Source of the DNA: Anadara kagoshimensis | Taxonomy: Eukaryota > Mollusca > Bivalvia > Arcoida > Arcidae | Length of the DNA: 64,000 bases | NCBI GenBank assembly: GCA_021292105.1 | Contig: CM037864.1 | Span: forward strand, 44,871,109-44,935,108 | Direction of reading: 5' to 3' | Shown: piece by piece, positions 57,401 to 64,000 of the stretch | Numbering within the stretch: position 1 is the stretch's first letter | Layout: every line of letters begins with the position of its first letter | Notes under the pieces: model-generated | What the model saw: only the letters and a program-made list of their open reading frames with translations | Database searches by the model: none | Told to the model about the DNA's origin: nothing | Made by a program: the position numbers and the translations under genes

Positions 57401-60128
57401 AATAAACCTCACTTGGTCCTTAAGGGCTCAGGAGATTCATCTTGCTTTATGCACATGATTTCTTCCTCCAATTGTGACACAATATTGACAAGGGGGTGTA
57501 AAAGAAGAATAAATCTAGGTTTAACTTTTAGTTTTCTTCCTAGGCGTTTAGGGAGGTTTTGTGTTCAAATCCAAAGCACACATGTATTGGAAGAAACAAA
57601 ATTTCTATTCAACTACTGTCTGAATCACTATTTCTGTGACAATGAATTGTGCTCTATTTTCATAGAAAATCCAATAAACTTAAATTATGTCAGATATTAT
57701 TCACTTACTTGTGCCTAGCCGTATTAAACTGAAAATCTGTATGCAGATCTCCAATTGTTATAAAGTAATTCTGTCGACAGGAAAATGTTGGCGATATGGG
57801 GATTTTACATGTCAAAAATGGCGATGTTTACACAGGAAGTGAAGTCCTTGGTGAAATTTTACTTCACATGCACAAAAGGATCTGCCACTTGCCTGACTTT
57901 TCTCCATGTTAAATCCCCATAGTGACAAAATTATACTATGTGCAGAAATATTCTACAATAATCATGGATGCACCATTTCCTGTTACAAGTAGGCTTAAGT
58001 AAGTGAAAAATATCAATCTTTATTCAAGTTCATTGGATTTTCTATAGAAATAAAACATAATTCAGTGTCACAGAAGAAGTGATTCAGACAGTAATCATAA
58101 GATTGCATTAAGTCACAAATGACATGCACTCAGATAATAATAACAAGGAAAAATTGATAACAAAAAAAGGAGATGACCTTAAAAGAATCATAACATGCAA
58201 GCTGACATTATCATTTTGACAATGTCATGCTTTAATCCCCCAGTGAATATGTAACCATCTACATTGTAAAACAAGTGATCATAATTACAATTTACATTGT
58301 GGATCCATATGTAGTGATATAGCTACATGTTATATAGTATATCTATGTTTCCATTCCTGGTAGCCAAAATCGCCATTGGCTACTCATTTTTGTGAAATTC
58401 TTTCAAAAACTAACCTATTTTAACAAATTTGTGAAAAATTACTTTAAAAAGTACTATATTTTCACAAATCTTGGAAATTTGGATGCTAATAATTTCATAA
58501 TTGTGGAAACATAGGTATATACTATGTACAGGTTAAGCGAGACGTTACTACTGTCTCACCTATGGAGTACCTGTTAGGCGATACGGTTAAGCACTCGCTT
58601 TACAAACAGGCGACCAGTGTTCGATTCCCGGCAACTGGGAAAGTGAGTTTTATAATTAATTTCATTGTAACTAGCATTTACGTTACAAAGGCGCCCACAA
58701 CGGGACCTTCCCTTTGAATGGGGGCACCCACCAAAGTGCAACTGCATAAAAGATCCCAATAAAAATTATTAAATATAATTAAAAAATTATATATATATAT
58801 ATTATATACACATATATATATATATATAATATATATATATATATATGCTACTATGTATGTGTTAGGATACGTCTTCAAGGGGCGAAGACTGAAGGGGAGG
58901 GATGTAAATGTAGTGATATAGCTACTTGATATATAGTATGTACTATGTACAGGTTAAGTGAGACGTTACTACTGTCTCACCTATGGGGCACCTTATAAGC
59001 GAAGCGGTAGAATGTTCACTTTACAAACAAGCGATCAGGGTTCAATTCCTGGCATAGGGGAGGGGGGTTTTATAGTTACTGTAGGAACCACTGTGACTGT
59101 GACAGTGAAATACTCTTTATATCCATAGAATATCCAATAAATTTGAATAAAGTTTGATATTTTTCACTTACTTGTACCTAGTCGTAACAGGAAATCTGTA
59201 TGCGCATCCACGATTAGCCCAAAATATATCTGCACAGGGTAAAATGTTGGTGCTATGAGGATTTAACATGTTGAAAAACCAGGCAAATGGCAGATTCTGA
59301 TGCGCAAATAACGTAAAACGTCACCAAGGACATCACTTCCTGTGTAAACATCATCATTTTCGCATGTGTAAAATCCCCATACCGCCAACATTTTTCTTTC
59401 TACAGACATACTTTATGACAATCGTGGATGGCATACAGATTTCCTATTACGACTAGATACAAGTAAGTGAAAAATATCAAACTTTATTCAAATTTATTTG
59501 ATTTTCTATGGATATAAAGAGTATTTCACTGTCACAGTCACAGTGGTTCCTATAGTAATTTCATTGTAACTTTCATTTACATTACATTTACAGTAATCTG
59601 ATGTCATAGTCTGTGACAAGAGAAAGTATTAATTTTCACTGTGGGATTAAAACATGATATTGTCTGTACAGGTAAAACAAAAATGTAACTCCAGTGTCAT
59701 CAACATCTATAAAAGGCAATGACTCAAATCACAAACAAGGAACTAAAATAACTTTTTAGCTGTTTAGTGATTTCCGGTTTCGATATCCACCCAGTATTCA
59801 CCAAAACACGCCTTCCGTCTCAAACTGATTTATGTCGATGGTGTTAACAACAAATATATAAGTCCAAACTGTTAAAAACAATAAACAGACGATAAACAAA
59901 CAGGCGATTCCATAGCAAAACATGCGAAACAAAAAAGAAGTTTTCAGGAGTGGGGCGACTGAGTCAACGTCTGACGGAATAAGTGAAACCTTTGATTATC
60001 AAATCTAACAGGTCATCAATAAAATAAATACATTTTTAACGACCCAATGATTTCTTAAATAATAAAATTATCATGTTTATAATCACCTTTGCACCTCTGA
60101 AAAAACCTGTGAAACCTTTCGCAGCCAT
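51410..60128 (-). CDS. MOB3-type MOB kinase activator, 7 exons, complete
   Basis: MOB proteins are small zinc-binding adaptors that bind Hippo-pathway NDR/LATS or MST kinases; MOB3 proteins are reported to bind MST1. Exons, in order: 60087-60128, 56877-57027, 55275-55368, 54343-54476, 53867-53982, 53404-53490, 51410-51439. Each intron is GT-AG and all phases agree. The total of 217 residues equals human MOB3. The N-terminus [14 protein letters not shown] leads into [15 protein letters not shown], then [23 protein letters not shown] is followed by zinc ligands Cys83 and Cys88 (CTEQTC) and, later, His165 and His170 in [28 protein letters not shown] and [15 protein letters not shown] are typical MOB3. 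The last exon encodes only KEMTNKICH and the stop. MOB1/MOB2 are less likely because of the [10 protein letters not shown] and ELEPL-KEMT sequences. Confidence 0.95.
51480..51590. repeat. Possible family F fragment
   Basis: TTTTCACTCAGATTGAGAT, GAATAAAGGAAGAAACCAGA and CCTTTAACA loosely follow family F order. Short and diverged. Confidence 0.35.
51886..53144. mobile_element. Non-autonomous TIR element, TA target site (Tc1/mariner-like)
   Basis: The ends are CCGTAATCCTTCTATGTATT then CGGAC at the left and, in inverse, CCGTAATCCTTCTATGTGTT then CGGAC at the right. TA flanks both ends. Inside each end, subterminal copies of GTGTCCGAAAA and TTAGAGG occur. The 1.26-kb interior has no transposase. 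It sits in the intron between MOB3 exons 6 and 7. Confidence 0.85.
54778..54797. repeat. Poly(A) run
   Basis: A run of about 20 A in a MOB3 intron. Confidence 0.9.
55055..55225. repeat. Family F dispersed repeat copy
   Basis: CAGCTCTGGGATGGTGGAGG, AAACTGGAATACCAGACAA, CCTTCCACAAGCCAACTGAG and AAACTTTCTTGCAG follow family F order, in a MOB3 intron next to exon 3. Confidence 0.7.
57060..57236. repeat. MITE family M copy
   Basis: CTATGTTTCCATTCCTGGTA at the left and TTATGGAAACCTAG at the right are inverted ends. The interior (GCCAAAATCGCCATTGGCTA, CAAAAAGTAACCTATTTT, GGACTATATTTTCACAAATT) is shared with 16966-17110 and 58343-58512. It lies in the first MOB3 intron. Confidence 0.85.
57611..58096. 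repeat. Long palindrome (foldback element, copy 1)
   Basis: Left arm (about 57611-57790): ACTACTGTCTGAATCACT, ATAGAAAATCCAATAAACTT, TTCACTTACTTGTGCCTA, CATTTTTGACATG-type words. Right arm (about 57950-58096) has them inverted: TAGGCTTAAGTAAGTGAAAA, AAGTTCATTGGATTTTCTAT, AGTGATTCAGACAGT. The arms differ at many positions. No protein is encoded. Confidence 0.85.
58343..58512. repeat. MITE family M copy, nested in SINE-like unit A
   Basis: TCTATGTTTCCATTCCTGGT at the left and GTGGAAACATAG at the right are inverted ends. The interior matches 57060-57236. Its removal joins TATATAGTAT to ATACTATGTACAGG, the uninterrupted order seen in unit B (TATATAGTATGTACTATG). Confidence 0.88.
58784..58846. repeat. 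(AT)n microsatellite
   Basis: AT dinucleotide run of about 60 bp with short interruptions. Confidence 0.9.
58905..59620 (+). mobile_element. SINE-like unit B with tRNA-like head, split by palindrome
   Basis: TGTAGTGATATAGCTACTTG, GTACAGGTTAAGTGAGACGT, GTCTCACCTATGG, then AAGCGGTAGAATGTTCACTT and B box GTTCAATTCCTGG repeat unit A in order. The unit is split after TTTTATA by the palindrome at 59078-59558 and resumes as GTAATTTCATTGTAACTTTC, which follows directly in unit A. Confidence 0.65.
59078..59558. repeat. Long palindrome (foldback element, copy 2), nested in unit B
   Basis: TGTAGGAACCACTGTGACTG then TGACAGTGAAATACTCTTTA, TATCCATAGAA at the left are matched inverted by TTCTATGGATATAAAGAGTA then TTTCACTGTCACAGTCACAG and TGGTTCCTATAG at the right. 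Arms of about 200 bp enclose a small asymmetric centre (about 59300-59350). It is the cleaner relative of the palindrome at 57611-58096. Confidence 0.92.
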
Positions 60129-60597
60129 CTTGGTGATGCTCTGTCCTTTAAATTTGTTCGACTTGCAATTTAAACATATAGAGATTTAAAAGGCAACCAC
60201 CAAAGGCAATATAGAGCATCCGATTCTCTACTCTTCACAGACAACGAATGCTTCTTGTTTCTATATGTGGAGATCACATATTTATGTGGATGCCAATGTA
60301 AATGACCAAGTTTACAAAAAATGTGTGTTTTGTCTATCATGTAAAATACAAACAAAATAATAATAACTATCAAGTTTGGTCACAGATGTTAAATCAAAAC
60401 ATTTCTGTAAGGATATATTACTGATATACCTATGGGTTATCATAATACATGTACCAATTCTTAAAGCTACTGCTGCTGACTTACATAGTGTAAGGATCAT
60501 TGACAGATAATGCAGCAACCTCCGCAATGGCTATCTTAGTGAGCTAGCACCTAAATGTGTATACATACATATTTCACCAGTGGTCATGGCCACATTG
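60129..60597. other. 5' region of MOB3, no promoter motif recognised
   Basis: Sequence immediately upstream of the MOB3 start codon. I see no CpG-rich block or clear TATA element. Short minus-strand open frames here have no recognisable motif. Confidence 0.35.
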
Positions 60598-60810
60598 ATA
60601 TAGCAGAGTGGAATTATAGTGTTAGTTAAGCGCAATAAAGATTCTTTCACTTATATTGTGGTCAGTTCTGGGACAGTGGGGAAACCCCAGAATCTTGAAG
60701 AAACTACTGACCTATGGCAAGTGAACCGACAAATTTTCTCACACTTGAATGTACTCAAGTGAGAGTCAAACCTAGGTTGTGAGCGAATATGTGATCCATA
60801 AGCCATAACT
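60598..60810. repeat. Family F dispersed repeat copy, upstream of MOB3
   Basis: GCAGAGTGGAATTATAGTGT, AAAGATTCTTTCACTTATAT, GTCAGTTCTGGGACAGTGGG and GCAAGTGAACCGACAAATTT follow family F order, about 0.5 kb upstream of the MOB3 start. Confidence 0.7.
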
Positions 60811-61734
60811 TAAGACAACTCTGCTACAGATGTCTAATCAATAAAGCCAAATGTAACTTTACTGGCATCACAATGTGAAGTGTAATATCCATAACAGTCT
60901 GTGCTGCATTAGGAAAAAAGAGTTATCTCCCTTAGACTATCAATGCCTTTTGTATACACCATTGTTTACAATTGTTGACAATCTGTCCAAAGTGAGAAGT
61001 ATTATAATCAGTGGTTACATGTTTATTTTGTATCTTTATGTCTTGCTTGGACATCATTTTGGTAGTGCTTCTGGTATTAACAAGTACAACAAATGTATTC
61101 AGCTTCAAATTCAAGTTTTTGTTGTGAAATTTTGCTGCTGATGGTATTGCCAAGTACACATTATTCAAGTAAAAGTACAACTCTAATACATCTTTTTGTG
61201 CAAGAAGGTCACCTGTTACAGCTTATACTTTCATGATCCATCTGGCACAAAAGTATTTAGTGCATTCCAATACAAGGTTCCTCGTGCAATGTCTCACAGT
61301 TAGTAATGTGACTAGGGAATGAATTTCCAGGTGTTGACAACTCTGTGTGGAAATTTTGTTTGGGCATTCTTTCTGCTGTTTTTCTTTACATTTTGTCATG
61401 GCTGTTGGTGCGAGTTATCACTCAGATCAAAAGTTAATTATTGTCATCAGCAATATCTATATGATTTTTATATTTTATTAACTTGAACCATAAATTATCT
61501 GCCTGTCCTCTTTACATATATATTATCCCTAGTTTCATAGCAGGATAAAACAACCTCATTACATACCTATTGTTGTAAGTCCATTGCATAGTATCAACTT
61601 TATCTATAGCTGGTAACATCTCAATATAAATGAAAACAAAATCTTAACTCAAACCCTCATTCACTTAATAAATTGATCTAGTCTTGTAAAATTAAATTGA
61701 TGCTTAGTTGGTGTATTTCTTTTTCAATGTAAGC
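60811..61734. other. Gene-free spacer
   Basis: Overlapping short open frames on both strands (60875-61180) without recognisable motif; no repeat that I can support. Confidence 0.35.
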
Positions 61735-61890
61735 AGTGGCAAGACTATTACACATATGGCGGGTGTAGGAAGTGATTACCCTTTCCCAGCACCTGGCCTC
61801 ACTTCTCTGATGGAAGTTCATGCTAAACTTTGCCAGTTTTCAAAGTTTTTAGTTTGCTTTGGGATTGTGATTTGGACATGGAATAGTATA
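61735..61890 (+). repeat. Family G dispersed repeat copy
   Basis: GGCGGGTGTAGGAAGTGATT, ACCCTTTCCCAGCACCTGGC, CACTTCTCTGATGGAAGTTC, TTTGCCAGTTTTCAAAGTTT and GGATTGTGATTTGGACATGG in family order. Confidence 0.85.
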
Positions 61891-62580
61891 CTCGTTTTTT
61901 ATTGAGATTGGTAATATTTCAACTTCTGGCTTAGATATAATCTACTACCGGTATATCCTACAACAAAAGAGGTAATCTCTAAACACATACCACTAAAAGA
62001 TAGTACTGATAGGAACTTGAATCAAAGTAATGAAAGCTATAAAATGGCTATGACGGATTGGAAATTAAGTTTTCATGTTTTCACTTTACCAAGGGATCCA
62101 TTGTTACAGAAAATAGTTGAGGGTTATCTTGTGGTACCAAAGGATATGATAATCCAAATTGTGTCACTATGCTCTGTCATTCCCCCTTCCCCCCAAAAAA
62201 GTACAAGAGATTAACATCTCATAAAACACAAACATGTTTTAAACATTAGACAATGATGTTAACTCCTAGTCCACACATTAAGATAACAGTATGGTATAAG
62301 CTCTGTTGCAGCTCTTTGTTTCCCAGAGAATTCAGAGGCATAAGTTAAATAAGTCATGACATAAGCACGTTGTCACTTCTGGCAGGTGAGCTAAGAATAA
62401 ATCATAACAAGATGTGCATGTTTCTTTTTTATATTATTTACAGTAATATGTTACAGTTATTACATACATTCACATATATACATATAAATATTCTTTATAT
62501 AATAATAATAATAGTGAGCAAAGTGTTAATAAATGTAAGTAGATGATAATAAATACTTAACATGAGGAATAATGACAGGA
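61891..62580. other. Gene-free spacer
   Basis: No gene recognised. GGCAGGTGAGCTAAG near 62382 resembles one end of the CTCACCTG elements but has no partner that I can see. Confidence 0.35.
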
Positions 62581-62675
62581 TAAAAAAAATGTGGGGGCAA
62601 AAAGGTAAGAAAAAAAAATGTGGGGACAAAAAGGTAAGAAAAAAAATGTGGGGATAAAAAGGTAAGAAAAAAGGG
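62581..62675. repeat. Tandem repeat, about 30-bp unit x3
   Basis: AAAAAAATGTGGGGxCAAAA followed by AGGTAAGA is repeated three times with small changes. Confidence 0.9.
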
Positions 62676-63467
62676 ATCTATGAAAACTTAAAAAAAAATC
62701 CATACTTCACTCACTGATCAAAGACCTATAGCTTTTAAAAATTGGTCCAAAACAAAAGACCCCTACACTAGAGAAATCTTCCGTTGCAGTAATGCCATGC
62801 AAAAAGCAGCAAAAGTCACAATCTATCCGAGCTTGAAAAATCCATTAAATTTGTAGCCCTTTACTGTTTTTAACAAGTAATCAAGGAACAGCAAAATGAA
62901 TTCAAACATTTAACATCAAATTTCAATGAAAAAAGTGAGACTAGTTGCTCTGAAGCATAAACTACCATCTTATAAATCCTTCTATTAGAGTGTAGCTACT
63001 AGTATTGTGAGGACAACATTTAAATAGTTTTGTGAACAACGAACAGTGATCCCATTCCTAACTATACAACCATCAAACTGCACAATCTGCTCAGTTTATA
63101 GAAATAGCAAAATTGTGGGGCTTACATGTAGCATAAATGTGAAAAAGTCTGATCTAAAGGAACTTTCCAATACATGTATAAATGTATTGGTTTGTTTGTT
63201 GAACACTTTAGGTACAATAACAACTCTTGTGTATATCCTTATCTATAAATTGCTAAATATCCTAACACATGTACATCTGATGTTAAATGTAACACTTTTA
63301 AACAATCATATCCTTATACAAAGTTCCAGGATACAAAAAGGTTCAAAACTAATATTACAGATCCCAAGATCGAGAACTTCATTTCTGTAATCTTTCTAAA
63401 ATCTTGCATTCTAATGTTAACTAACAAAAAAAACAACATTCAGACATACACATTTCCATAAAAGAAA
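62676..63467. other. Gene-free spacer
   Basis: A 114-codon open frame at 63046-63390 has no recognisable domain; no other feature seen. Confidence 0.35.
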
Positions 63468-63720
63468 ATGTTACTGGTATCTATCATGTACCAGAAGCCA
63501 GATGGACATCCAAAGATTGCTCTGCAATGGACACCAGCAGAAGGAAAGAGAAGAAGAGGGTGGCCGAAGGAGACCTGGCGCAAGACTGTTGAAAGGGAAA
63601 GATCGGATTTTGGACTTGGGACATGGAGTGAAGCTGCTAAAATAGCTGCCAACAGAGATTCTTGGGAGGAGAAAGATATCTGGCCCAATTCTCCACAAGG
63701 AGAGATGGACATAAGTCAAG
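63468..63720 (+). pseudogene. LINE C-terminal fragment
   Basis: The frame PDGHPKIALQWTPAEGKRRR, GWPKETWRKTVERERS, GLGTWSEAAKIAANRDSW is the same C-terminal region as that of the LINE remnant at 24108-24981 (ALTWTPEGRRKAGRPK...WRRTVEKER). The reverse-transcriptase domain is absent, so it is a strongly 5'-truncated copy. It belongs to a related but different LINE family. Confidence 0.8.
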
Positions 63721-64000
63721 TAAGTCATCTATCATGTACATGTGTAAAAGGATCATATAATGAGTTTCGCCTCGTAACTACATAATTAATACCTCTTAAC
63801 ATTTGTGTGGAACATTTTGGTAAACACAAGTGTTGCAAACCCCAGGATTAATGTCATATTGCAGGAAAACGCCATCTTATGTGATTCCATGTACACTGGA
63901 ACAAGTGCTCTACACAAACATTAGGGGATCATGTGGTACTGTGCCAAACTCCATTTTTTCATTGTGTGACTGACTCTAGGTACATGTACCACCTATGTGA

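Larger units (their letters stand above)
58316..58904 (+). mobile_element. SINE-like unit A with tRNA-like head, split by MITE M
   Basis: TGTAGTGATATAGCTACATG at the left continues after the MITE as ATACTATGTACAGGTTAAGC, GAGACGTTACTACTGTCTCA, CCTATGG. A tRNA-like stretch follows: GGTTAAGCACTCGCTTTACA and B box GTTCGATTCCCGG. The body (CCCACAACGGGACCTTCCC, AATGGGGGCACCCACC) leads to an AT tract. Unit B repeats the same words. Confidence 0.65.

Noticed and set aside
58570-58640. Functional tRNA gene
   Set aside because: The tRNA-like part is followed by a shared repeat body and a second copy exists nearby; SINE head more likely.
63046-63390. Plus-strand open frame of 114 codons
   Set aside because: No recognisable domain, AT-rich composition, no splice or promoter context.

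Overview
This is invertebrate nuclear DNA, most likely from a bivalve mollusc. It is AT-rich, has small exons in long introns with GT-AG splice sites, and is full of dispersed repeats of molluscan style: tRNA-derived SINEs, Penelope-like elements, small foldback/TIR elements, and elements ending in GCTCACCTG with minisatellite cores. The species call is an inference from repeat style and protein resemblance.

Four protein-coding genes and one RNA gene can be built from the sequence. (1) A complete ten-exon (6-4) photolyase gene, minus strand, 17888 down to 4892, 531 codons, all introns GT-AG. (2) A U1 snRNA gene, plus strand, 19387-19550, divergent from the photolyase promoter. (3) A C2H2/C2HC zinc-finger gene, plus strand, about 27431-29020, whose coding region lies in one exon. 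(4) An MGAT4C-like N-acetylglucosaminyltransferase gene, plus strand, about 37804-43405, five exons, with one frame disruption in the last exon. (5) A complete seven-exon MOB3-type kinase activator gene, minus strand, 60128 down to 51410, 217 codons.

Mobile and repeated DNA fills the rest. 0.9-4.8 kb: two minisatellites and two older tandem duplications. 6.9-7.7, 11.7-14.3, 22.9-23.7 and 25.4-26.6 kb: elements ending in GCTCACCTG with tandem-repeat cores. 16.0-16.9 kb: a hAT-like element inside a SINE head. 20.0-20.6 kb: a foldback element with a tandem duplication. 24.1-25.0 and 63.5-63.7 kb: LINE reverse-transcriptase remnants. 29.6 kb: a Gypsy-type remnant. 33.0-36.9 kb: a 1.6-kb tandem duplication carrying a Penelope-like element plus an inverted third copy. 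37.0-37.4 kb: a SINE with an intact target-site duplication. 38.1, 43.9 and 44.2 kb (plus a fragment at 27.1 kb): small elements carrying type I hammerhead ribozymes. 51.9-53.1 kb: a TA-flanked TIR element in a MOB3 intron. 57-59.6 kb: nested SINE-like units, MITEs and long palindromes.

The genes do not form a pathway. The photolyase is the light-dependent repair enzyme for UV (6-4) lesions. MOB3 is a kinase regulator. MGAT4C-like is a Golgi glycosyltransferase. The most interesting leads are the hammerhead-bearing retrozyme-like family, the U1 gene with compensated stems but an altered U1-70K loop, the slippery heptamer exactly at the MGAT4C frame break, a D-box/E'-box pair at the photolyase promoter, and the Penelope duplication/inversion.
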